A stretch of 16,268 nucleotides of DNA from an uncultured Holophagales bacterium (GTDB taxonomy: Bacteria; Acidobacteriota; Thermoanaerobaculia; UBA5066): the NCBI GenBank assembly GCA_937864895.1, contig CALMDF010000549.1, forward strand, positions 1 to 16,268, written 5' to 3'. The notes below the pieces were generated by a model. It was not told the DNA's origin. It was given only the letters and a program-made list of their open reading frames with translations, and did no database searches. Both the position numbers and the translations under genes were made by a program. Positions 8,292-15,264 of this stretch are shown here, one piece after another. How positions within the stretch are numbered: position 1 is the stretch's first letter; each line of letters starts with the position of its first letter.

Positions 8292-9893
8292 GTGGGACTC
8301 GAACAGAAACTCTCCCTCAAGCTCTCGCAGCGGCTCGTCATGACGCCGACGCTGCAGCAGGCCATCAAGCTGCTGCAGATGACGCGGCTCGAGCTGCAGG
8401 ACGTCGTCAACCAGGAGATCGTGGAGAACCCGGTCCTCGAGGAAGACGAGGTCGTCGAGGCTCCCTCCGTCGGGGAGACCGAGGAGGCCGGGCCGCCCTC
8501 CGAGACCTACGAGGCGATGGACGTGCAGGGCCCGTCAGGCGAGGGTCCGGACGGAGGGGAATCGCGCCAGTCCACGTCTTCCGAGGACGGGTCCGCATCG
8601 TCCCAGGAGGGCATTCCCCCCTCGCCGGCTCCCGGGGGGCCCGAGGCGGAAATCCCGGCCGACCCCTCGACCGAGTCCTTCGACCAGATCGACTTCGAGG
8701 CCTACTTCGGCGACTACCTCGAGGGGAGCGCCGCCACGGCCCCGCGGATGAGCGAGGAAGGGGAGGAGTACTCCCTTGAGAACCGGGCCGAGGCCCCTCC
8801 GGGGCTGGATTACCACCTCGCCGAGCAGCTCGGGGTCTCGGAGACGAGCGCCGTCCTGAGAGAGGCGTGCGCCTTCATGATCGGCAACCTCGACGCCGAC
8901 GGCTACCTCAGGGTCTCCCTCCAGGAAGTCGCCGCGGCGATCCCGTGCGACGAGGCCGAGGCCCAGGCGGCGCTCGAGCTCCTCCAGTCGTTCGACCCCC
9001 CGGGAGTGGGGGCCCGGGACCTCCACGAGTGCCTTCTCATCCAGGCCCGGGCCGAAGGGGTCTCGACGCCCCTCCTCGAAGACCTCGTCACGAATCGCCT
9101 CGCGGACCTCGCGACCAAGGCGGTCCCCGTCCTGGCGCGTCAGATGAACGTCTCGCCGGAGGAGCTGCAGCAGGCCATCGACGTCCTCAAGCGCCTGGAC
9201 CCGAAGCCCGGCCGCCGCTACGACTCCTCCCGGACGATCTACGTCGAGCCCGACGTCCAGGTCGTCAAGGTCGACGACGACTACGTCGTCCTCTTCAACG
9301 ACGACGGCCTGCCAAGACTCCGGGTCTCCTCGTTCTACCGGCGCCTCCTCGGTTCCGCCGACGGCCCGCTCGACGGCGAGGGGCGGAGCTACCTGCGCGA
9401 AAAGATGCGCGCCGCCCAGTGGCTCATGAAGAGCCTCGACCAGCGGAAGCGGACGATCGTCCGCGTCGCCGAGTCGATCGTCAGGAAACAGCGGGACTAC
9501 CTCGACTGGGGAGTCGCGCACCTGAAGCCCCTGATCCTCAGGGACGTCGCCGACGACATCGGCATGCACGAGTCCACCGTCTCCCGGGTCGTCTCGAACA
9601 AGTGGATGGCGACGCCGAGGGGCCTCCTGCCGATGAAGTTCTTCTTCCACTCCGCGATCAGCTCCTCGGTGGGGGAGGACGTCTCCTCGCTGGCCGTGAA
9701 GGGGAAGATCAAGGCCCTGGTCGCCGCCGAGGACGCGTCCCAGCCCCTCTCCGACGCGCGCCTCTCCGAGCTCCTGGCGCGTGAGGGGATCCGGATCGCC
9801 CGCCGGACCGTCGCGAAGTACCGCGAGGAGCTCCATATCCCGTCCAGCTCGATCAGAAAAGTGGAGCGGGGGCCAGCCGGTCCGCCGGCGTGA
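8292..9893 (+). CDS. rpoN: RNA polymerase sigma-54 factor
   Basis: Sigma-54 directs RNA polymerase to -24/-12 promoters that need an AAA+ enhancer-binding activator. The 533-residue product begins with region I (LEQKLSLKLSQRLVMTPTLQQ and the following Gln/Leu-rich IKLLQMTRLEL), has an acidic Glu/Asp/Ser/Gly-rich region II (about residues 50-167) that looks long for the family, the core-binding domain starting near GLDYHLAEQL, the helix-turn-helix in VADDIGMHESTVSRVVSNKW, and the diagnostic RpoN box ARRTVAKYREEL at about 503-514. The GTG start gives the canonical N-terminus; only weak purines precede it. An upstream lptB and a downstream hpf is the classical rpoN neighbourhood. No activator gene is nearby. 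All three functional regions appear intact. Confidence 0.97.
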   Translation: MGLEQKLSLKLSQRLVMTPTLQQAIKLLQMTRLELQDVVNQEIVENPVLEEDEVVEAPSVGETEEAGPPSETYEAMDVQGPSGEGPDGGESRQSTSSEDGSASSQEGIPPSPAPGGPEAEIPADPSTESFDQIDFEAYFGDYLEGSAATAPRMSEEGEEYSLENRAEAPPGLDYHLAEQLGVSETSAVLREACAFMIGNLDADGYLRVSLQEVAAAIPCDEAEAQAALELLQSFDPPGVGARDLHECLLIQARAEGVSTPLLEDLVTNRLADLATKAVPVLARQMNVSPEELQQAIDVLKRLDPKPGRRYDSSRTIYVEPDVQVVKVDDDYVVLFNDDGLPRLRVSSFYRRLLGSADGPLDGEGRSYLREKMRAAQWLMKSLDQRKRTIVRVAESIVRKQRDYLDWGVAHLKPLILRDVADDIGMHESTVSRVVSNKWMATPRGLLPMKFFFHSAISSSVGEDVSSLAVKGKIKALVAAEDASQPLSDARLSELLAREGIRIARRTVAKYREELHIPSSSIRKVERGPAGPPA

Positions 9894-9913
9894 GGCCCGC
9901 ACGCAGGGGAATC

Positions 9914-9920
9914 GAGGAGG
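9914..9920 (+). promoter_or_regulatory. Strong Shine-Dalgarno of hpf
   Basis: GAGGAGG sits four bases before the ATG at 9925, in the 31-base gap after rpoN. It is the clearest ribosome binding site in the window and fixes the hpf start at 9925. A frame extending upstream to 9781 lies inside rpoN and would add 48 residues that do not resemble the family. Confidence 0.8.
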
Positions 9921-9924
9921 CACG

Positions 9925-10458
9925 ATGAAGCTCGAAATCACGGCCCGGCGTCTCACCGTCGACGCGAAGACGAAGGACACGATCGAGAAGCGCCTCGAGA
10001 AGCTCTCCAAGGTCCTCCCGAGGGAGGCCGAGGCGAAGGTCGTCGTCCGTCTCGAGAAGCGCGGCGTGCTCGTCGAGGTGACGATCACGGCCCGCCAGCG
10101 GACCTGGACCTCGGAGGCCGTTGCGGCCGACCAGCTCACGGCCGCCCAGAACGCCCTCGAACGGGTGGCGGCCCAGGCGAAAAAGACCAAGGCGCGCGTG
10201 AAGGAGGAGAAGAAGCACACGGTCTCCGGCGTCCGTAACGTGGCCGCGGCAGTCGCGCCCGAGAAGCCCGTCCCGCCGCGCGAGAAGCCGCCCCGGAACG
10301 AGAGCTACGAGGCGCGCCGCATGTTCGACGAGGACGCCCTCAACGCCTTCGACCGGAGCAAGCGCGACGTCCTCGCGTACCGCGACCCGTCCGACGACGG
10401 GATCCGTGTCCTCTACCGGCGCAAGGACGGCACGGTCGTCATCCTGACTCCGGTCTAG
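9925..10458 (+). CDS. hpf: Ribosome hibernation promoting factor, long form
   Basis: HPF binds the 30S decoding region and, in its long form, dimerises ribosomes into inactive 100S particles under nutrient limitation. The 177-residue product has the N-terminal ribosome-binding domain (MKLEITARRLTVDAKTKDTI, then RLEKLSKVLP), a Lys/Pro-rich linker from about residue 90 to 125 and the C-terminal dimerisation domain ending in AYRDPSDDGIRVLYRRKDGT, which matches the long-HPF tail pattern. The length agrees with long HPF (about 180-190) and not with the short enteric HPF or YfiA. It follows rpoN by 31 bases with its own strong Shine-Dalgarno, an arrangement widespread beside rpoN and ptsN/hprK. The hprK start lies nine bases beyond its stop. 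Confidence 0.93.
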   Translation: MKLEITARRLTVDAKTKDTIEKRLEKLSKVLPREAEAKVVVRLEKRGVLVEVTITARQRTWTSEAVAADQLTAAQNALERVAAQAKKTKARVKEEKKHTVSGVRNVAAAVAPEKPVPPREKPPRNESYEARRMFDEDALNAFDRSKRDVLAYRDPSDDGIRVLYRRKDGTVVILTPV

Positions 10459-10467
10459 GCCCGCTCG

Positions 10468-11484
10468 ATGCTCCCGACGCCCCCCGAGACGAAGCCGCAG
10501 GTCAGGGCAGGCGACCTCGAGTCGCCCGCCCTGGCTCCGCTCGGCCTCAAGCTCGTCGCGGGGCGCGCCGGCTTCGAGAGGCCCATCGAGTGGCCTCGCG
10601 TCCAGAAGCCGGGGCTCGCCATTGCCGGCTTCCTTCCCTACGTGAGGGCGCGACGCGTCCAGATCCTCGGCGAGAGCGAGTTCGACTACCTGAAGACCCT
10701 TTCCCCGCGCGTCGTGAAAGAGCGATTCGACGCCTTCACCGCGCTCGGTATGTCGTGCGTCATCGTCACGAAGGGGATCCGTCCCCCGGCCGTCCTCAGG
10801 CGCTTCTGCCAGGAGAGGGACGTCCCTCTCTTCGCCACTCCCCGGCTCACGAGCACGGTCATCGAGGGGCTGACGGCCTTCCTCGAGGAGTCGCTCGCGC
10901 CCCGGGTCACACTCCACGGCGTCCTCGTGGAGGTCGGCGGCCTCGGCACGCTCCTCCTCGGCGACTCCGGGGTGGGGAAGAGCGAGTGCGCCCTCGCCCT
11001 CGTCCAGCGAGGGCACCGCCTCGTCGCCGACGACCTCGTGGTGGTGAAGCGGTTCCACAACGACGCCCTCGTCGGCTCCTCCGCCGGCGTAATCCGGCAT
11101 CACATGGAGCTCCGGGGGCTGGGAATCGTCAACGTGCCGCTCCTCTTCGGGGTCGCGGCCGTTCTCGAGCGCCACACCGTCGAGCTCGTCATCCGCCTCT
11201 CCCACTGGGTCGAAGGGGTCGAGTACGACCGGCTCGGCCTGGACGAGGAGACGGAGACGATTCTCGGCGTCGCCGTGCCCCTCGTCAGGATGCCGGTCGC
11301 GACGGGACGCGACGTCGCCCTCCTCGTGGAGATCGCCGCGCGCAACCACCTCCTGAAGCGGCGCGGGTACAACGCCGCGCGCGAGATGGCGGCCCGCGTC
11401 CACGAGGAGATCGCCCGTCGCAGCGCCTCCGACCGCGACCGGCGCAAGGTGCCCCGCCGGCGCCGCCGACCGGGGGACGCGTGA
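10468..11484 (+). CDS. hprK: HPr kinase/phosphorylase
   Basis: HprK phosphorylates Ser46 of HPr using ATP and reverses this by phosphorolysis, reporting energy and phosphate state to carbon control. The 338-residue product has the N-terminal domain (LKLVAGRAGFERPIEWPRVQ), HGVLVEVGG with H150, Walker A GDSGVGKS at 165-172, the Asp pair in HRLVADDLV, and the family signature IRHHMELRGLGIVNV. The length exceeds the 310-residue Bacillus protein because of about 28 extra N-terminal residues and a basic C-terminal tail (DRDRRKVPRRRRRPG). The ATG is nine bases after hpf with no good Shine-Dalgarno. The stop overlaps rapZ (GTGA). Its likely substrate, an HPr with Ser46, is encoded three genes downstream, so the pair is probably functional. 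Confidence 0.95.
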   Translation: MLPTPPETKPQVRAGDLESPALAPLGLKLVAGRAGFERPIEWPRVQKPGLAIAGFLPYVRARRVQILGESEFDYLKTLSPRVVKERFDAFTALGMSCVIVTKGIRPPAVLRRFCQERDVPLFATPRLTSTVIEGLTAFLEESLAPRVTLHGVLVEVGGLGTLLLGDSGVGKSECALALVQRGHRLVADDLVVVKRFHNDALVGSSAGVIRHHMELRGLGIVNVPLLFGVAAVLERHTVELVIRLSHWVEGVEYDRLGLDEETETILGVAVPLVRMPVATGRDVALLVEIAARNHLLKRRGYNAAREMAARVHEEIARRSASDRDRRKVPRRRRRPGDA

Positions 11485-12362
11485 CCGAGTCCCCCGCCGA
11501 GCAGCGCCTCCTCGTCGTCACCGGCCTGTCGGGCTCCGGCAAGTCCTACGCCGCGCACGCCCTCGAGGACATCGGTTACAACACGATCGACAACCTCCCT
11601 CTCTCCCTCCTGCGCGGCTTCACGGGGGAGGCGGCCGCGGGGCGAGGCGCGGGCGGGAGGACGGCCATCGTTCTCGACGTTCGCAACCCGGGGTTCGCCG
11701 AGGCGTTTCCCGAGCTCCTCGACGAGCTGCGGACCCTCCTGCCGGTCACCGTCGTCTTCCTCGACGCCGACGACCCGACGATCTTCCGGCGGTTCTCCGA
11801 GACCCGCAGGCCCCACCCGCTCGCTCACGAGAAGACCCTCGCCGAGGCCGTCTCGTGGGAGCGGCGCCTTCTCGCGGAGGTGAAGGGGAAGGCAGACCTC
11901 GTCCTGGACACCACGGCAATGACCGTTCACGAGCTGCGCTCGGTGCTGGCGGAGCACTTCCGGGCCCCCGGCGACCCGGGGATCCTGGCCGTCTCCATCG
12001 TCTCCTTCGGGTTCAAGCACGGGGTGCCTCCCTCGATCGACCTCTGCTTCGACGTCCGCTTCCTGGCCAACCCGCACTTCGTCCCCGAGCTCAGGCCCCG
12101 AACGGGGCGCGACGCGGACGTCGCCCGATTCATCGAGGAGGGAAGCGCGACGGGACCGTTCTACGGGCGGCTCCTCGATTTCCTCCTCTACTGCCTCCCG
12201 AACTACCGCCGGGAAAACCGGGCCTACCTGACGATCGGCGTCGGCTGCACCGGCGGGCGCCACCGCTCCGTCTACGTCGCCGAACGTCTCGGCCGCGACC
12301 TGGCCGCGGCCGGCTATCCCGTCCGCATCTCGCACCGCGACGACACCCGAGAAGGACCATAG
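11481..12362 (+). CDS. rapZ: RNase adapter / nucleotide-binding protein RapZ (YvcJ family)
   Basis: In E. coli RapZ senses glucosamine-6-phosphate and guides RNase E to the small RNA GlmZ; in Firmicutes the homologue YvcJ binds ATP/GTP. The 293-residue product has Walker A GLSGSGKS at residues 15-22, LEDIGYNTIDNLP, FLDADDPTIFRRFSETRRPHPL spread over the P-loop domain, and the C-terminal domain with SFGFKHGVP, DVRFLANPHFV, YRRENRAYLTIGVGCTGG and HRSVYVAERL. The GTG overlaps the hprK stop with a GGGGGA run just upstream. The protein ends in ISHRDDTREGP, without the lysine/arginine-rich tail used by E. coli RapZ to bind RNA, so RNA binding is open here. Its place between hprK and the PTS genes is a conserved context. 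Confidence 0.93.
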   Translation: MTESPAEQRLLVVTGLSGSGKSYAAHALEDIGYNTIDNLPLSLLRGFTGEAAAGRGAGGRTAIVLDVRNPGFAEAFPELLDELRTLLPVTVVFLDADDPTIFRRFSETRRPHPLAHEKTLAEAVSWERRLLAEVKGKADLVLDTTAMTVHELRSVLAEHFRAPGDPGILAVSIVSFGFKHGVPPSIDLCFDVRFLANPHFVPELRPRTGRDADVARFIEEGSATGPFYGRLLDFLLYCLPNYRRENRAYLTIGVGCTGGRHRSVYVAERLGRDLAAAGYPVRISHRDDTREGP

Positions 12363-12818
12363 ATGAACCCCGACGGCCACGTCCCCGACGCCTTGCCGCA
12401 CGTAGGCATCCTCCTCCTTTCCCACGGCCCTCTCGCCGACGCCCTCCGCGATACGGTGGAGGTCCTCGAGCCGGAACCAAGCGAGCCGCTCGGCGCACTC
12501 TCCCTGGCTTGGGACGAGTCTCCCGAGACGGCCAGCGAACGGCTTCGCAAGGCGATCGCGAAATCCGACCGCGGCCGAGGCGTCGTCCTTCTCACCGACA
12601 TGTTCGGGGGGACGCCCTCGAACCTCGCCCTCGCTTTCCTGCAGAAGGGACGGATCGAGATCGTCACGGGCGTGAACCTGCCGATGGTCGTGAAGGCCCG
12701 TGCCCTCGCGCGCGAGGGTAAGGACCCGGCCGAGATGGCCCGGATCCTCGTCGAGCGGGGCCGCCGCGCGATCGTCGCCGCCGGCGAGCTGATGGAGACG
12801 GAGAAGCGGACCGCGTGA
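12363..12818 (+). CDS. PTS mannose-family EIIA component
   Basis: The 151-residue product is a PTS EIIA domain of the mannose/fructose/sorbose (ManX N-terminal) type, which takes phosphate from HPr on a histidine. H21 lies in GILLLSHGPLADAL, the active-site pattern, and VVLLTDMFGGTPSNLAL is the second family hallmark. An N-terminal extension of about 11 residues precedes the usual start. The ATG follows directly after the rapZ stop, with GAAGGA at 12351-12356. There is no linked EIIB domain as in E. coli ManX, and no EIIB, EIIC or EIID gene is visible, so a regulatory role, or a partner encoded elsewhere, is more likely than local sugar transport. Confidence 0.9.
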   Translation: MNPDGHVPDALPHVGILLLSHGPLADALRDTVEVLEPEPSEPLGALSLAWDESPETASERLRKAIAKSDRGRGVVLLTDMFGGTPSNLALAFLQKGRIEIVTGVNLPMVVKARALAREGKDPAEMARILVERGRRAIVAAGELMETEKRTA

Positions 12819-13084
12819 TCGAGAAGACGGTCGTCCTGAAGAACCGGCTCGGCCTCCACGCGCGGGCGGCTGCAAAGGTCGTGCACACGGCGGCGCACTA
12901 CCACTCGCGGGTCACCCTCTCGAAGGACGGAGAGGACGTCGACGGAAAGAGCATTCTCGGGCTGCTCCTCCTGGCCGCGGGCAAGGGGACCCCGATCATC
13001 GTGAGGACCGACGGCGACGACGAGGCCGAGGCGATGTCGGCCCTCACGGATCTCGTCGAGAGGCGGTTCGACGAGTCGGAGTAG
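12815..13084 (+). CDS. ptsH: Phosphocarrier protein HPr
   Basis: HPr carries phosphate from EI to EIIA proteins. The 89-residue product has the active site RLGLHARAA with His15 exactly at the canonical position, and DGKSILGLLLLAAGKG with Ser46, the site phosphorylated by HprK. The regulatory lysine-serine pair K45-S46 is kept, so this is a dual-control HPr rather than an enteric one lacking HprK control. The length is that of the family. The GTG start overlaps the EIIA stop (GTGA), with GGAGAAG at 12800-12806 about eight bases upstream. The downstream 27-base gap holds a promoter-like TACAAT before ptsI. Confidence 0.95.
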   Translation: MIEKTVVLKNRLGLHARAAAKVVHTAAHYHSRVTLSKDGEDVDGKSILGLLLLAAGKGTPIIVRTDGDDEAEAMSALTDLVERRFDESE

Positions 13085-13097
13085 CCCTCCGGAAGGC

Positions 13098-13103
13098 TAC
13101 AAT
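13098..13103 (+). promoter_or_regulatory. Putative -10 promoter box of ptsI (near-leaderless)
   Basis: TACAAT, five of six consensus bases, lies in the 27-base ptsH-ptsI gap. The predicted start, seven bases after its last base, is about 13110, two bases before the ptsI ATG at 13112, so the message would be leaderless or nearly so. GGAAGG at 13091-13096 is 15 bases from the ATG, too far to act as a normal Shine-Dalgarno. No clear -35 box is seen. This would let ptsI be expressed apart from the upstream genes. Confidence 0.5.
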
Positions 13104-13111
13104 CGTTCTCG

Positions 13112-14899
13112 ATGAAGCGATCCCTTTCGCTGTCTGGGATTCCCGTGTCTCCGGGGATCGCCGTCGGTCGGGCCGCCGTCTGGATCGGTCGGCCCGACTC
13201 GACCCCCCGCCGCGACCTCGATTCCGTCGAGGTGCCGGTCGAGCTCGAGAGGCTCCGCCTCGCCGTCGAGTCCGGGATCAGGGAGATCGGCGAGATGGCG
13301 GCCCAGGTCGAGGTGCGGCTCGGGAAGGAGTATGCGGCGATCTTCCAGGCGCACGCCCTCTTCCTCCGCGACCCCTCGTTCCTCGGCCCCATCGAGAAGA
13401 AGATCCGCACGGAGAAGGTGAACGCCGAATGGGCGGTCGAGGTCGTCGCCGAGAACCTCGCCTCAAGGCTCCGCGACCTTCCCGACAAGGATCTCGCGCT
13501 GCGCGCCTCCGACCTCGACGACGTCGCCTCGATCCTGAAACGGAGCCTCGGCGAGGGGGGAGCCGCGATCGAGCGGCTGACGACTCTGACGGGCGACCCC
13601 TGCGTTCTGGTCGCCGACGAGCTGACCCCGTCCGATGCCGTCCGGATCCCGAGGGACAAGGTCGTGGCCTTCGTGACGGAGCGAGGGGGTAAGACCTCTC
13701 ACGCGGCGATCCTCGCCCGTTCCTTCGGCCTGCCCGCCGTCGTCGCGGTCCCGAAGCTCCTCGCCTCGATAGGGGACGGTGACCGTCTCATCGTCGACGG
13801 CCGCGAAGGGGTCGTCTGGCGGGAGCCCTCGGAGGACGTCCTTTCTCTCTTCCGCGAGCGTCAGGGACGGGAAGCGACCCGCGAGATATCCCTCAAGGAG
13901 CGGAGCCTCTCCGGCCTCGCCCGGACCCGAGACGGCGAGGACGTCGCCATCCGGGCGAACATCGAGCTCGCCCGCGAAGTCACGGACGTCTTCGAGTACG
14001 GCGCGGACGGGGTGGGGCTGTTCCGGTCCGAGTTCCTCTACCTTTCGAGCGAAGGGGTCGAGTTCCCGGACGAGGCGACCCAGGCGGCCATCTACAGGCA
14101 GGTCGTCTCCACGCTCGCGCCCAGGCCCGTCGTCATCAGGACCTACGACCTCGGCGGCAAGAAAGGGGCCCGCCACCTCTCGGGTGCCGAGGAGAACCCC
14201 GTCCTCGGCCTGAGGGGCGTGCGGCTCTGCTTCAGCCACCCGGAGATGTTCCGCACCCAGCTCCGGGCCCTCCTCTCGGTGGCCTCGGCAGGAGACCTCA
14301 GGATCCTCGTCCCGATGGTTGCCGGAGTCGAGGAGGTGAGGCGGGTGAGGAGCTTCGTCGAGGAGGCTCGCGAGGAGCTCGTCGAGCGCGGCATCGAGGT
14401 GCCCGACAGCGTCCCCATCGGGGCGATGATCGAGGTTCCGTCGGCCGCCATCACGGCAGACCTGATCGCGCCCGAGGTCGACTTTCTCTCCCTCGGGACG
14501 AACGACCTTATCCAGTACACGCTGGCGGCTGACCGGGCGAACGAGGCCGTCTCGGACATCTTCCGTCCACATCACCCGGCCATCCTGCGTCTCGTCGCGA
14601 AGGTCCAGGAGGCGGCCGTGGCCGCCGGGAAGCCCCTCGCCGTCTGCGGCGAGATGGCGGCCGACCCCGCCCTCTTCCTCCTCCTCCTCGGTCTCGGGAT
14701 CCGCGAGTTCTCCATGGGTCCCCGCTCGGTTCCACTCCTGAAGGACGTGGCCCGGTGCGCGTCGGCCGTCGACGCCGCGAGGATGGCACGCGCCGCGCTT
14801 TCCCTCTCGACGCCCGACGACGTGGCCGCTCTTTTGTCACGCGAGGCGGAGGCGATCCTGAGCGGAGACCCGGAAACCAGGGCAGCGGTGAACTCATGA
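13112..14899 (+). CDS. ptsI: Phosphoenolpyruvate-protein phosphotransferase (PTS enzyme I)
   Basis: EI autophosphorylates from PEP and phosphorylates HPr at His15. The 595-residue product (usual length about 570-590) has the N-terminal GIPVSPGIAVGRA, the HPr-binding helical region, the phosphohistidine site RGGKTSHAAILARSFGLPAV with H197, and the PEP-binding barrel with GVGLFRSEFLYL, RTYDLGGKK, EENPVLGLRGVR, IGAMIEVPSA, LSLGTNDLIQYTLAADR and the active-site cysteine C512 in VCGEMAADP. No fused GAF (EI-Ntr) domain is present, so it is the sugar-type EI. The ATG is preceded by a promoter-like TACAAT rather than a Shine-Dalgarno. The stop overlaps the cupin gene (ATGA). Confidence 0.96.
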   Translation: MKRSLSLSGIPVSPGIAVGRAAVWIGRPDSTPRRDLDSVEVPVELERLRLAVESGIREIGEMAAQVEVRLGKEYAAIFQAHALFLRDPSFLGPIEKKIRTEKVNAEWAVEVVAENLASRLRDLPDKDLALRASDLDDVASILKRSLGEGGAAIERLTTLTGDPCVLVADELTPSDAVRIPRDKVVAFVTERGGKTSHAAILARSFGLPAVVAVPKLLASIGDGDRLIVDGREGVVWREPSEDVLSLFRERQGREATREISLKERSLSGLARTRDGEDVAIRANIELAREVTDVFEYGADGVGLFRSEFLYLSSEGVEFPDEATQAAIYRQVVSTLAPRPVVIRTYDLGGKKGARHLSGAEENPVLGLRGVRLCFSHPEMFRTQLRALLSVASAGDLRILVPMVAGVEEVRRVRSFVEEAREELVERGIEVPDSVPIGAMIEVPSAAITADLIAPEVDFLSLGTNDLIQYTLAADRANEAVSDIFRPHHPAILRLVAKVQEAAVAAGKPLAVCGEMAADPALFLLLLGLGIREFSMGPRSVPLLKDVARCASAVDAARMARAALSLSTPDDVAALLSREAEAILSGDPETRAAVNS

Positions 14900-15264
14900 A
14901 GACGAACGACAGAATCGTCCAGAAGCCGTGGGGGAGCGAGCGGATATTCGCCGCAAACAGGCGCTACGCCGGCAAGCTCATAGAGATCCGCGCGGGAGAG
15001 ACGCTCTCGTACCAGTACCACCTCGTAAAGGAAGAAACGATTCACGTCCTGTCGGGGATCCTCGGAATGGAAACGGAGACCGACGGACGGCGGACCCTGC
15101 TCGCCCTGGGCCCCGGAGAGACCTTCCACGTGAGCCCCGGGACCCGTCACAGGATGTTCGCGGAGGACGGAAACGTCCTCCTCGTCGAGGTCTCCAGCCC
15201 CGAGCTCGACGACGTCGTCCGGCTCGAGGACCGGTATGGGCGGGAAGGGACCTCGCAGCCATGA
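14896..15264 (+). CDS. Small cupin of the type II mannose-6-phosphate isomerase-like family
   Basis: The 122-residue product is a single cupin beta-barrel. It begins with the VQKPWGSERIF pattern seen in the C-terminal isomerase domain of ManC-type proteins and in stand-alone mannose-6-phosphate isomerase-like cupins. The metal-binding motifs are GETLSYQYHLVKEETIHVLSG (quoted in two parts: GETLSYQYHL, KEETIHVLSG) and GETFHVSPGTRHRMF, giving candidate ligands in the first motif (His, Glu, His) and the second. The family may interconvert mannose-6-phosphate and fructose-6-phosphate, but many single-domain members have other or unknown substrates. The ATG overlaps the ptsI stop, with GGTGA at 14887-14891 just upstream; linkage to a mannose-type EIIA cluster fits a sugar-phosphate role. 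No nucleotidyltransferase domain is attached. Confidence 0.75.
   Translation: MKTNDRIVQKPWGSERIFAANRRYAGKLIEIRAGETLSYQYHLVKEETIHVLSGILGMETETDGRRTLLALGPGETFHVSPGTRHRMFAEDGNVLLVEVSSPELDDVVRLEDRYGREGTSQP

Noticed and set aside
9781..9924. Longer hpf start inside rpoN
   Set aside because: The strong Shine-Dalgarno at 9914-9920 and the family N-terminus MKLEITARRL fix the ATG at 9925.
13084..13097. Small inverted repeat after ptsH, considered as a terminator
   Set aside because: The stem is only about four pairs with a mismatch, there is no T tract, and it abuts the ptsI -10 box.
14784..14799. Sigma-54-like promoter (TGGCACG, four bases, GCGCT)
   Set aside because: The -24 half fits but the -12 half has only the GC core plus one base, and it lies inside the ptsI coding sequence about 100 bases before the next gene. 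Chance is likely.
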